The translations under genes were made by a program, and so were the position numbers. A stretch of DNA of 17,254 nt from CAZJRB01 sp964547995 (lineage in GTDB: Bacteria; Planctomycetota; Planctomycetia; Pirellulales; Thermoguttaceae): positions 1-17,254 of the forward strand of contig CAZJRB010000143.1 in the NCBI GenBank assembly GCA_964547995.1, given 5' to 3'. How positions within the stretch are numbered: position 1 is the stretch's first letter; each line of letters opens with the position of its first letter. This document shows, one piece after another, positions 8,248 through 16,338 of the stretch. The notes beneath the pieces are model-generated. The model saw only the letters and a list, made by a program, of their open reading frames with translations. It had not been told where the DNA came from and did no database searches.

Positions 8248-9795
8248 ATGAGAGCAACGCGAAACGCGCTCATCACCACATGTGTGCTTGCATGCCTGGG
8301 AGCGAATACCGCCACGGTAGACGGCGCCCCAAGGGCAAACCCCGGGGGCGACGAGTCGGGCATCGACTACCGGCAGCACAACATGCACCTGTGTCCGGAG
8401 GGCGAGTTCGCCGTCGGCAAAGATCAGCGGGGCGAGATCGTTCGCGTCAATATGCTGAAGATCAAGGACTGGTCCAAAGTGCCCGGGGTGAAAAAGGCCT
8501 GGCCGATGAAGGGTTTCGAGGGAGTGGCGGGCATGGCCTTTCACCCGATTATCTCCGAGGTCAAGGACGTCGACGGGGACGGCAAGCTGGATATCTTCCG
8601 TCGCCGCAGCGAGCACCCCGGCGCGCAAATCGAGCGTCTCCGCTATGACGACGACTCGGTGGTCTGGGAGAGTGAGCCGGTGGGCGCGTTGTCCGGCGAC
8701 GAGAGCCGCTTGCCCGTGTTCGACCTGCACGGCAACGGCCGTTTCTCCGTTGTGCATGCCACCAGGCAAGACGACTGCTTCAGACTTTGGTGCATCGATG
8801 CCGAGACGGGAAAGACGGAATGGAGCACCCCATTCGGCGATGGTGTGAAACGTCATGGCGGCAACGGCCAGGGCGATATCGTGGTCGGGCACTTCCTCGG
8901 TAGGAAAACCCGGGCGGTGGTCGTCCGCGACGGCGGCGTCCTGCACTGCTACGACCACACGGGCAAGAAGGCCTGGACGCACGACACGGAACTCCAGGGC
9001 GGCGACGCCTACTCGCACGAGATGGGCCGCTGCGACGTCGACGGCGACGGCCTGGACGAGATCTTTCCCAACTGGCAAAAGCTGACCATGGGCCTGCGAG
9101 GCGATGGGATGGTCCTCTGGGAAGACCGTACCCAACGGCATCATAGCGATTTCATCGACTACGGCGACGTGGACGACGACGGCAACATCGAGGTGATCTA
9201 CGACCACGAAGGCTGCGGCGCCGCCAAGGGGCCCATCTACATCGTCGAGCCGCTTACCGGGAGAATCAAGGCCAAGATCGACTACCGCCAGCAGGGCATC
9301 CGCCACGCCCAAAACATCGCCCTGGGCAACTTCGACAAGACAAGTAAAGGGCTGGAAATCGCCTTCTGCGAAAAGGGCAGCAACATCTACCTGTTCGATG
9401 CGGCGGGCAAGCTGGTTTGGAAGCGGCCCGTCCCCGCGTCGCTGCTCTCGACGGGCGACTGGGACAGCGACGGCGATGAGGAGATCCTCGCCTTCGGCCT
9501 GGGTGCCAACGTCGACGGGATGTTCAGCGTCTGGGACGGCGACGGTACGCGGCTCTACGCCATCAGCTTCCTGCCCAGCCCGTACAACAAGGGATTGGAC
9601 GCGGCGACATACAGGAAGAACCTCGGGGGCAGTTGGCGGGCCCATGCCATGCCCGGCGGGCACGAGGGCATCCGCCGCCAGATCGACCTGGACGGCAACG
9701 GCCGGGCCGACGTGATCATGCCGTTCGGCGAGTGGCACTGGGGGTCGAGTTCCATCCTGTTTCTGATGGAAGGCCGGCCGAAATCGGATAACTGA
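8248..9795 (+). CDS. Secreted FG-GAP/VCBS-type propeller, rhamnogalacturonan-lyase-like
   Basis: A 515-residue exported protein. The signal sequence spans about 1-27; a Cys at 16 (VLAC) leaves a weak lipoprotein possibility. Start ATG 8248 has AAGGA at 8234-8238. The protein carries repeated Asp-rich calcium-binding loops of the D-x-D-x-D/N-G type at 107-116 (DVDGDGKLDI), 263-272, 307-316, 404-413 and 480-489, plus a degenerate one at 159-168. They are interleaved with Trp-rich propeller strands. This spacing is typical of FG-GAP/VCBS beta-propellers and recalls PL11 rhamnogalacturonan lyases, whose propeller also holds many calcium ions. No lyase catalytic residue can be assigned here, so it could be a lyase or a calcium-dependent glycan-binding protein. 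It is 70 bp after gene 4 and only 15 bp before gene 6, so genes 5 and 6 are almost certainly co-transcribed. Confidence 0.75.
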   Translation: MRATRNALITTCVLACLGANTATVDGAPRANPGGDESGIDYRQHNMHLCPEGEFAVGKDQRGEIVRVNMLKIKDWSKVPGVKKAWPMKGFEGVAGMAFHPIISEVKDVDGDGKLDIFRRRSEHPGAQIERLRYDDDSVVWESEPVGALSGDESRLPVFDLHGNGRFSVVHATRQDDCFRLWCIDAETGKTEWSTPFGDGVKRHGGNGQGDIVVGHFLGRKTRAVVVRDGGVLHCYDHTGKKAWTHDTELQGGDAYSHEMGRCDVDGDGLDEIFPNWQKLTMGLRGDGMVLWEDRTQRHHSDFIDYGDVDDDGNIEVIYDHEGCGAAKGPIYIVEPLTGRIKAKIDYRQQGIRHAQNIALGNFDKTSKGLEIAFCEKGSNIYLFDAAGKLVWKRPVPASLLSTGDWDSDGDEEILAFGLGANVDGMFSVWDGDGTRLYAISFLPSPYNKGLDAATYRKNLGGSWRAHAMPGGHEGIRRQIDLDGNGRADVIMPFGEWHWGSSSILFLMEGRPKSDN

Positions 9796-9810
9796 CAAGG
9801 AGTACGTTTC

Positions 9811-11256
9811 ATGTTTACACGACGCCAATTCCTGGAAGACTCGATCCTGGCGGCCACCGCGGCGTTGGCCGGACCCCGGTTCGCCGCCTCGGCCGCCGAA
9901 GAATCGGAGAAAGCGTCCGCCAACGAGCGGTTGGCCGTTGCGGTGATCGGAACGGGCATCCGCGGTCCGGTTCACGCCGGGGCATTTGCCGGGCGCGGCG
10001 ATTGCGACGTGGTGGCCATCTGCGACGCCGACATGAACCGTGCCCGACGCCACGCCGACGCCATGGGTAAACGACAGAACCGCAAGGTGGCCGCGTATCA
10101 GGACCTGCGCAAGATCATCGACGACAAGTCGATCGACGTCGTTTCGATCGCCACATGCAACCACTGGCACGCCCTGGCGGCCATCTGGGCCATGCAGGCG
10201 GGCAAAGACGTTTACGTCGAGAAGCCAGCGAGCCACAATATCAGCGAAGGCCGGCGCATGGTGCAGGCGGCGCGGAAACACGGCCGCATCTGCCAGGTCG
10301 GCACCCAGTACCGCTCGGACGGAACCTGCAAGGCGGCGGCCCGGTTCATGGCCGAAGGCAAGCTGGGCAAAGTCACGCTGGCGCGGAGCATCACCTACAA
10401 GCGTCGCGGTTCGATCGGCCCGGTCGTCGAAGGCAAGGTGCCCGAGAGCGTGGACTACAACCTTTGGGCCGGCCCCGCGCCGATGAGCCCCATCACACGA
10501 CGCAACTTCCACTACGACTGGCATTGGTTCTGGGAGACCGGCAACGGCGACATCGGCAACAGCGACGTGCACCGGGCCGACCTGGTCCGCTTCGGCCTGG
10601 GCGTGACGAAGCTGCCCCGCGCGACGATGTGCTACGGCGGTCGCGTCGGCTACGTTGATTCGGCCCAGACGCCCAACACGCAGGTGGCCGTACACGATTT
10701 CAGTGACGTCACCTTCGTGCAGGAAGTTCGCGGGCTGCCGACTCCCAAGTTCCACCGGCACGGCGGCGCGATCTTCACCGGCAGTGAAGGCTACGTCGGC
10801 ATGGCCGCCGGGAGCAGCGCGTTTTTCGATCCCAGTGGCAAGCTGGTCGAGAAGTTTTCAGGCACCAGCGACGACCATTTCGGCAATTTCATCGAGGCGG
10901 TCCACAGCCGCGACCGAGACCACCTCAACGCAGAGGTCTTCGGCGGACACCTCTCGGCCGGGCTGTGCCACCTGGGAAACATCTCCTATCGGCTCGGACG
11001 ACCGGCCGCGCCGAAAGATATCCTCGACCAGCTCGCATCGCACAGACTGTTCGACGACGCGAAGGACACGTTCGAGCGCACGCGGAAGCATCTGGCCGAC
11101 AACGGCGTCGACATCGAGAAGACGCGGCTTGCGGTCGGCCCCTGGCTGCAATTCGATCCGGAGAAGGAACAATTCATCGGAAACGCGGCGGCCGACACCA
11201 AGCTCACACGTGAATATCGCCGGCCGTTCGTCGTGCCGGCCGAGAGCGATGTCTAA
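9811..11256 (+). CDS. Tat-exported Gfo/Idh/MocA family oxidoreductase
   Basis: A 481-residue NAD(P)-dependent sugar oxidoreductase of the Gfo/Idh/MocA family. A twin-arginine signal (TRRQFL, residues 3-8, then an Ala-rich stretch ending near AASAAE) predicts export in folded, cofactor-loaded form. The Rossmann dinucleotide loop is VIGTGIRG (45-52). The family EKP motif is at 137-139 (VEKPASHN). The second domain holds YDWHWFWETGNGDIGNSDVH (235-254), a block typical of the large exported bacterial subgroup. These enzymes oxidise or reduce a ring hydroxyl of a sugar or cyclitol, and some exported or lipoprotein relatives take part in 3-keto-glycoside chemistry. Start ATG 9811 has AAGGAG at 9797-9802. 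The stop overlaps an ATG (TAATG, 11254-11258), but the next gene probably starts at 11301. The family assignment is firm; the substrate is unknown. Confidence 0.92.
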   Translation: MFTRRQFLEDSILAATAALAGPRFAASAAEESEKASANERLAVAVIGTGIRGPVHAGAFAGRGDCDVVAICDADMNRARRHADAMGKRQNRKVAAYQDLRKIIDDKSIDVVSIATCNHWHALAAIWAMQAGKDVYVEKPASHNISEGRRMVQAARKHGRICQVGTQYRSDGTCKAAARFMAEGKLGKVTLARSITYKRRGSIGPVVEGKVPESVDYNLWAGPAPMSPITRRNFHYDWHWFWETGNGDIGNSDVHRADLVRFGLGVTKLPRATMCYGGRVGYVDSAQTPNTQVAVHDFSDVTFVQEVRGLPTPKFHRHGGAIFTGSEGYVGMAAGSSAFFDPSGKLVEKFSGTSDDHFGNFIEAVHSRDRDHLNAEVFGGHLSAGLCHLGNISYRLGRPAAPKDILDQLASHRLFDDAKDTFERTRKHLADNGVDIEKTRLAVGPWLQFDPEKEQFIGNAAADTKLTREYRRPFVVPAESDV

Positions 11257-11300
11257 TGCACACCCCATTGAAGCGCAAGAGTGAATCGAGGAACTACATT

Positions 11301-12815
11301 ATGAAACTTCTGACGAGAAGCGCGTTGGCAATTTCCGTCACCTTGTGTGGCCTCGCCATGCCGTTGCGCGCGGCCGACGAGCGGCCGCAGAGCGTCCTGC
11401 GGGCCCACGCCCCTGACTACCTCCGTACCGTCCGTGAATACGCGGACGCCATGATCGACCACGGGCGCGACACGTACGGCTCCGTCAAGTCGCCTGCGTT
11501 CGCGGCCACGCTCGACCGCAAGACCATGAAGCTGCCCGAGGGCAAAGCCGCAGAGCGAATCGAACATATCTTGCGGTCGAACTGGGGCATCCGCGCAGGC
11601 GACCGCACGCTCGCCGGCGCCAACCCCATGCACGACCAGAATCTGTACCAGGTGCTCTACGCACTAACCAAGGCGACCGGCGACGAGCGTTACGCCAAAC
11701 AGGCAGACGAGGCGCTGCGGTGGTTCTTCGAGAACTGCCGGAGTTCCACGACGGGCCTGCTGGCCTGGGGCGAGCACATGGGCTGGGACTTCCGTCTCGA
11801 AGGCCCGATCCGCGATACACACGAGTTTGCCCGACCGTGGGTCTTGTGGGATCGCTGCTTTCCGCTGGCCCCCGAAGCGTGCAAGCGGTACGCACGGGGG
11901 CTGTGGGAGCATCAAATCGGGAATCAGAAGACGGGCAATTTCTCCCGTCATGCGAGCTTCCGGAGGCACGGGCCGGGGACAAACTCGCAGTATCCGCGGC
12001 ACGGAGGCTTCTACATCCTCACATGGTCGCACGCCTACAAGAACACGCAAGACCCGGTATTCGCCAAAGCCATCGAGACGGTCCTCAATCATTTCGAGAC
12101 GCGCCGCAATCCCAACACAGGCGCGATTCCCAGCGAGAGCGCGTCGCGCTCGCGCGAGAAGAACGTCTGGCCGGAGAGCAACCTCTCGCTGGCCATCGAC
12201 CTGTGGACCGGCTCGACGATGGTCCCCGGGGAGCTGTCGAAGAAGATGCGCGCATGCGCCCGGAAGACTGACGAGGTCTACCTCAAGCTCGCCCACGACC
12301 TCGGTCCCGGCGGAAGAGGGTTCGTCTCCGGCGCGAATGCCGACACGCTGGAACCTTACGCCACCGGCCCATGGACCGGTACGAGGACCTGGGAGACCGC
12401 TTACGGCAAGTACACCGACGCCCAGGACGCGATGATGTGCCTCTGCAGGTGGCGGCAGGTCGAGGACGATGGATACAAGCGACTGTTCACCGCCGCTGCC
12501 GACCGCTACGTCACCAACGATCCCGACTTCGACGCGGTGGTGTGGCCCGGTGCGATGGGCGACGCCGTGATGCTGTTGACCGAGGTCTACCGCGAGACCG
12601 GCGAGAAGAGGTACCTCGACCGAGCAGAGCGGTTGGCTGCCAGGTCGGTTGCCACGTTCTTCCCCGACGGCTCGCCGCTGCCGAAGGCCAGCTCTCTGCA
12701 CGACCACTACGAGGCCATTACCCGCGGCGACACCCTGGTCATGGCCCTGCTGAACCTCTGGGCCGCCAAGACCAGGCCCGACCTGGACCTCGGCCTAACG
12801 TGGTCGGAGCGGTAG
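11301..12815 (+). CDS. Secreted (alpha/alpha)-barrel-type protein, short paralogue of gene 1
   Basis: A 504-residue exported protein with signal peptide at about 1-24 (cleavage after PLRA). ATG 11301 has GAGG at 11287-11290 and starts directly with the signal peptide; ATG 11256 would add 15 unsuited residues. It is homologous over nearly its full length to residues 40-500 of gene 1, sharing HGRDTYG (54-60), SPAF (64-67), LTKATGDERYA, RYARGLW (196-202), FSRHA (214-218), RRHGPG (221-226), and a C-terminal DGSPLPKASS block matching DASPLPKITS. It lacks gene 1's C-terminal beta-rich domain. The conserved His/Arg/Tyr clusters may form a glycan-cleaving or glycan-binding cleft as in (alpha/alpha)-toroid lyases and six-hairpin glycosidases, but I recognise no named family. 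Gap to gene 6 is 44 bp. Confidence 0.7.
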   Translation: MKLLTRSALAISVTLCGLAMPLRAADERPQSVLRAHAPDYLRTVREYADAMIDHGRDTYGSVKSPAFAATLDRKTMKLPEGKAAERIEHILRSNWGIRAGDRTLAGANPMHDQNLYQVLYALTKATGDERYAKQADEALRWFFENCRSSTTGLLAWGEHMGWDFRLEGPIRDTHEFARPWVLWDRCFPLAPEACKRYARGLWEHQIGNQKTGNFSRHASFRRHGPGTNSQYPRHGGFYILTWSHAYKNTQDPVFAKAIETVLNHFETRRNPNTGAIPSESASRSREKNVWPESNLSLAIDLWTGSTMVPGELSKKMRACARKTDEVYLKLAHDLGPGGRGFVSGANADTLEPYATGPWTGTRTWETAYGKYTDAQDAMMCLCRWRQVEDDGYKRLFTAAADRYVTNDPDFDAVVWPGAMGDAVMLLTEVYRETGEKRYLDRAERLAARSVATFFPDGSPLPKASSLHDHYEAITRGDTLVMALLNLWAAKTRPDLDLGLTWSER

Positions 12816-12875
12816 AGGAACTTCTTCACGATCTCACAGGAAGACTCTACCACGGTGCGAAAACTGGAGAACGCG

Positions 12876-15263
12876 ATGAGAAGGGCACGATGGCTTGCAG
12901 CGGGTGCGATGCTGTGCATGGTGCTGACGTTGAGCGAATCTTTCGCCGCGCAGGAGGACGAAGCGGTCGCGCTGCCCGAGGACTACAATGTTGTCTGGAC
13001 CACGCCCAGCAAACACGCCGGCCAGTCTATGCCCGTTGGCGGGGGGGACGTGGGGCTCAACGTCTGGGTGGAAAACAACGAGCTGCTGTTCTACATCGCC
13101 CGAGCAGGCTGCCGGGATGAGAACGGCGCGCTGCTCAAGGCCGGCCGGGTCAGGGTGAAGCTTACGCCGAATCCGTTCGAAAACGGCGCGTTTCGCCAGG
13201 AACTGAAACTCCGCGAAGGCTATGTCCTGATCACCGCAAAGCAACCCGATGGGAAATCCGTTGCGATCAAGGTCTGGGCGGAAGTCTTTCGGCCGATCGT
13301 CCACTTGGACGTCGAGTTGGACAACCCCGTCACGGTCGAGGCGACGTACGAATCGTGGCGGACCGAGACGATCGAACTCTCCGGCGCCGGGAACAAGCAT
13401 TGCCAGCGCGCCATGTGCATGATCAACTACGACGCCTACCCGGGAAAGGTCTTTCTCTACAAGGACGAAATTCGCGCCGACGAAAAGCTCGTCCGTTTCC
13501 ATCACCGCGTCGACAACTCGAAGGACTGCTTCAACTTCCAGGTCAAACAGCAGGAGTTGGAACCGGTCCGCGACAAGATGGTCAACCCCCTGGAGAATCT
13601 TGTCTGGGGCGGCGCCATGATCGGCGACGAGTTTGCCCTGGCCCGCCAGACAGACGGCAAATATGCAGAGTGCCCGTTTCGTGGCTGGAAGTATGTCAGC
13701 AAGATTCCGGCCAAGTCGCACCGTGTTCGCGTCTGTCTTCACATCGATCAGGCTCAGCGGCAGGATGCCTGGGACACGGCGCTCGAGGAGCTGATTGATC
13801 TATCGCCGGAAGACGATGCGAAGGCTTGGCAGCAGAATCAGAAGTGGTGGTCCGATTTCTGGAGTCGAAGCCATCTGGTCATTAACCCCGGCCGAGGCGA
13901 GAAGGACGTTGGGTGGCGGCTCGGCCGCAACTACCAGCTCTTCCGCTACATGCTGGCCAGTAACTTCAACGGGCGCGAACCGACCCTGTTCAACGGCGGC
14001 TTGTTCACGTTCGATCCGCTCTACGTCAATGGCAAGAAAGGGCCCGGCTACACGCCCGACCACCGTCAATGGGGCGCGGCGTTCACCGCTCAGAATCAGC
14101 GGCTTGTGTACCGACCCATGTTGAAGACCGGCGATTTCGATCTCTTGCCGCCGGGATTCAGCTTCTATCTGAACGGACTGCCCAACGCCACGGCCCGCGT
14201 GCGGCATTACTGGCAGCACGATGGCTGTTGCTTCGAGGAGCAATCGGCCATTACGGCATTGCCCGGCGCCTGTCAGTACGGATTTTTCGAGGGGGGAGGT
14301 CGCGGCCGGCCCAAGGACTTCGAGATTGGCGTCCAGGTGAACCGTGCAGGCGGCAAGGTCTACGAGGAGCAGTTGGACTGGTCCTGGCTCGTCCTGCAGT
14401 ATCACCGCTTCTCGGGAAAGGACATCGCCCGATACTTGCCCTTCATCGAGCAATCGGTCATCTTCTACGACGAACATTACCGCTACCGCTGCAAACAGCG
14501 AACGGGAAAGGAGCTGGATGACGACGGCCGGCTGGTGATCTATCCAGCCAACACTCTCGAAGCACATTGGGATGCCCGAAACCCCACCAGCGTGATCGCC
14601 GGGCTCCGGTGCGTCCTCACGGGACTGATGAGCTTGCCGGAGAAGTACACGTCCGCGGAGAAGAAGAAGCGTTGGCAGACCATATTCGATCGCCTGCCGG
14701 AGATGCCGACCGGCAACAGCGAGAAGTTCGGCGGCAGCTACTTGAAGCCATCGGAGAACCACAACCATCAGAGCTGGCACTGCCCCGAAATGTTCCCGCT
14801 CTATCCCTACGAGTTGTTCGGTCTCGGCCTGCTCGACCTGGACCTGATGAAGCGGACCTCCCTGGCCACCGGGAGAGACCGATTCGCCACGCGGGCCTGG
14901 GAGCAGGCCAATATCCATGCGGCGAGGCTCGGTGATACAGCGCTTGCGGAAAAGCTCAACTCCACGAAGATGGACAACGGGCCCTTTCGCTTTCCGGCTT
15001 TCTGGCCCGAGACCATTGACTGGGCGCCCGACCACAACTGGGGCGGCAGCGGCATGATCGGCATGCAGGAAATGATCATGCAAACCCACGGTGGAAAGAT
15101 ACGCCTGCTGCCGGCATGGCCCGAGGACTGGGACGTCGATTTCAAGCTACATGCTCCCGGCCAAACCGTCGTGGAAGGCAAGGTCCGAGCGGGGAGGATG
15201 GAATTCCTCGAAGTTATCCCCAAAGAGCGCTGGAACGACGTAGTTCTGATCCGCCCACATTAA
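12876..15263 (+). CDS. Secreted DUF5703-domain, GH95-like glycoside hydrolase-type protein
   Basis: A 795-residue exported protein; signal peptide about 1-25 (ending SFAAQ). The ATG at 12876 has GGAG at 12866-12869; the GTG at 12855 is an in-frame alternative that places this GGAG inside the gene. Residues about 37-330 match my recollection of the DUF5703 N-terminal domain: YNVVWTTPS, SMPVGGGDVGLNVWVE (51-66), LLFYI, LLKAGRVRVKLTPNPF (86-101). The rest is a GH95-like barrel: LFNGGLFTFDP (371-381), NTLEAHW (559-565) with a candidate acid E562, and a C-terminal block PDHNWGGSGMIGMQEMIMQ (718-736) that parallels the Asp-Gly-Asn-Phe-Gly...Glu-Met-Leu-Leu-Gln motif of GH95. RLLPAWPEDW follows, as in that family. 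Unlike gene 2, it keeps an Asp (D719) at the putative base motif. It is probably an extracytoplasmic glycosidase of unknown specificity. Gap to gene 7 is 60 bp. Confidence 0.75.
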   Translation: MRRARWLAAGAMLCMVLTLSESFAAQEDEAVALPEDYNVVWTTPSKHAGQSMPVGGGDVGLNVWVENNELLFYIARAGCRDENGALLKAGRVRVKLTPNPFENGAFRQELKLREGYVLITAKQPDGKSVAIKVWAEVFRPIVHLDVELDNPVTVEATYESWRTETIELSGAGNKHCQRAMCMINYDAYPGKVFLYKDEIRADEKLVRFHHRVDNSKDCFNFQVKQQELEPVRDKMVNPLENLVWGGAMIGDEFALARQTDGKYAECPFRGWKYVSKIPAKSHRVRVCLHIDQAQRQDAWDTALEELIDLSPEDDAKAWQQNQKWWSDFWSRSHLVINPGRGEKDVGWRLGRNYQLFRYMLASNFNGREPTLFNGGLFTFDPLYVNGKKGPGYTPDHRQWGAAFTAQNQRLVYRPMLKTGDFDLLPPGFSFYLNGLPNATARVRHYWQHDGCCFEEQSAITALPGACQYGFFEGGGRGRPKDFEIGVQVNRAGGKVYEEQLDWSWLVLQYHRFSGKDIARYLPFIEQSVIFYDEHYRYRCKQRTGKELDDDGRLVIYPANTLEAHWDARNPTSVIAGLRCVLTGLMSLPEKYTSAEKKKRWQTIFDRLPEMPTGNSEKFGGSYLKPSENHNHQSWHCPEMFPLYPYELFGLGLLDLDLMKRTSLATGRDRFATRAWEQANIHAARLGDTALAEKLNSTKMDNGPFRFPAFWPETIDWAPDHNWGGSGMIGMQEMIMQTHGGKIRLLPAWPEDWDVDFKLHAPGQTVVEGKVRAGRMEFLEVIPKERWNDVVLIRPH

Positions 15264-15275
15264 CACAAACGCTAA

Positions 15276-15296
15276 GGCCGGCCCGGGGAGTCGGCC
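15276..15296 (+). other. Short GC-rich stem in the gene 8-9 gap
   Basis: GGCCG (15276-15280) pairs with CGGCC (15292-15296) across an 11-base loop, ending 11 bases before the gene 9 Shine-Dalgarno. There is no T-tract. It may mark an mRNA processing or stability element within the operon, or mean nothing. Confidence 0.25.
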
Positions 15297-15318
15297 AGAG
15301 GCAATCCAAGGAGACGCC

Positions 15319-16227
15319 ATGCACATTCCGCTGAGATACTCAATTGCGTTGCTGCTGTTGGGTTGCACAGCAACCCCCGCGGCCCTGTCGGCAGACAAGG
15401 ATATGAAGGTTGATCTGGTGCAGGACTTGCCCTGGCAGGACCACCACTTCGCAATGACCAACTGGTTCTACAAATACAAGTGGAGCGAGCCGGCCACGCA
15501 GATCGACGTGCTGGCCGAGTGTGGCTACCAGGGCGCCATGCTCTCGCTCAAGGATGATCCCAACCGGTGGAAGATGCTGCCGGCCTATCTCGCGGCTTTG
15601 AAGAAGCACGACGTGCGACTGACGGCGATCCACGCGCGTTTCTATATCGAGGACGGCACGTACCCGCAGGTGATCAAGGACAACCTGCCGCTATTGAAGG
15701 ACACGAAGGTAGTGCTCGTCCCGTCGGTCGGCAGTCGCAAGAAGCTGGACCGGAAGGACCCCAAGGCGGTTGAGATAGCTGTGGAGATCCTCCGCGAAAT
15801 GTCGGACGATGCGAAGGAGTACGGCCTGGGCGGCATCGCCCCGTACATGCACATCGGCAATTGGATCGAAACGATCGACGACAACGTGCGGATCGCCCGG
15901 GCCGTCGATCGGCGCAACGTCGGCGTGATGTTCCACCTGCACCACTGGCAGGCCGTCGGCAATCGGGACCTCGGCAAGCTGCGCGAGGATCTCGAAAACG
16001 CGAAGCCGTACCTGATGATCGTCGTCATCCAGGGCACGGACCAGGACAAGGCCACGCACAAGATCCTGGGCGAAGGCACTTTCGACATGGTCCCCCTGGT
16101 CCGCACGCTCCGCGAGATCGACTACCAGGGCCCGCTGGGCACGATGGGCTACACGCAAAGCGGCGACATCCCCGGCAAGCTCAAACGCGCGTACCGGGCA
16201 TGGGAGAAGATCAAGGCGGCAGAGTAG
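15319..16227 (+). CDS. Exported sugar phosphate isomerase/epimerase (xylose-isomerase-like TIM barrel), probable lipoprotein
   Basis: A 302-residue protein of the xylose-isomerase-like AP-endonuclease-2 superfamily, which isomerises or epimerises sugars on a metal-binding TIM barrel. Start ATG 15319 has AAGGAG at 15308-15313. The N-terminus (IALLLLGC, Cys16) fits a lipobox, so it is probably a lipoprotein rather than a cytoplasmic enzyme. Family-like stretches are IHARFYIEDG (104-113), IAPYMHIGNWIET (173-185), RNVGVMFHLHHW (199-210) and EIDYQGPLGTMGY (266-278). The His and Glu residues in the middle two blocks are candidate metal ligands. The last strand lacks the Glu that many relatives have, so the metal site may be modified. 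It is the last gene of the + strand cluster (55 bp after gene 8). Pairing with an exported oxidoreductase (gene 6) suggests extracytoplasmic keto-sugar chemistry; that is an inference. Confidence 0.8.
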   Translation: MHIPLRYSIALLLLGCTATPAALSADKDMKVDLVQDLPWQDHHFAMTNWFYKYKWSEPATQIDVLAECGYQGAMLSLKDDPNRWKMLPAYLAALKKHDVRLTAIHARFYIEDGTYPQVIKDNLPLLKDTKVVLVPSVGSRKKLDRKDPKAVEIAVEILREMSDDAKEYGLGGIAPYMHIGNWIETIDDNVRIARAVDRRNVGVMFHLHHWQAVGNRDLGKLREDLENAKPYLMIVVIQGTDQDKATHKILGEGTFDMVPLVRTLREIDYQGPLGTMGYTQSGDIPGKLKRAYRAWEKIKAAE

Positions 16228-16240
16228 CCCCGCAACCTGT

Positions 16241-16259
16241 GACGAGCGATCGGCTCGTC
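16241..16259 (+). terminator. Hairpin after gene 9, possible terminator
   Basis: GACGAGC (16241-16247) and GCTCGTC (16253-16259) form a perfect 7-bp stem with a 5-base loop, beginning 13 bases after the gene 9 stop. No T-run follows, so it is not a textbook intrinsic terminator. Its location between convergent genes is the main support for a terminator role. Confidence 0.4.
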
Positions 16260-16338
16260 GTGCTCAACGCGTTTGGTTATGGAGCGATGGGTTATTATGA
16301 AATAGTATTGTGACCCCAAGGGGTTTGGATCCTTCTTC

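Noticed and set aside
8185..10761. An 858-codon open frame on the - strand opposite genes 5 and 6
   Set aside because: It mirrors the codon structure of two clearly real + strand genes in GC-rich DNA, has no recognisable domains, and runs across the 15-bp gap between them. Treated as a composition artefact.
11256..11300. ATG overlapping the gene 6 stop as the start of gene 7
   Set aside because: Translational coupling is possible, but it adds polar residues before the signal peptide; ATG 11301 has its own GAGG element.
13800..15089. A 429-codon - strand open frame opposite gene 8
   Set aside because: Same reasons: no motif seen, fully covered by a well-supported gene.
16313..16324. ACCCC-AA-GGGGT inverted repeat between the convergent genes
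   Set aside because: The 2-base loop is too small for a stable hairpin and no T-tract follows on either strand.
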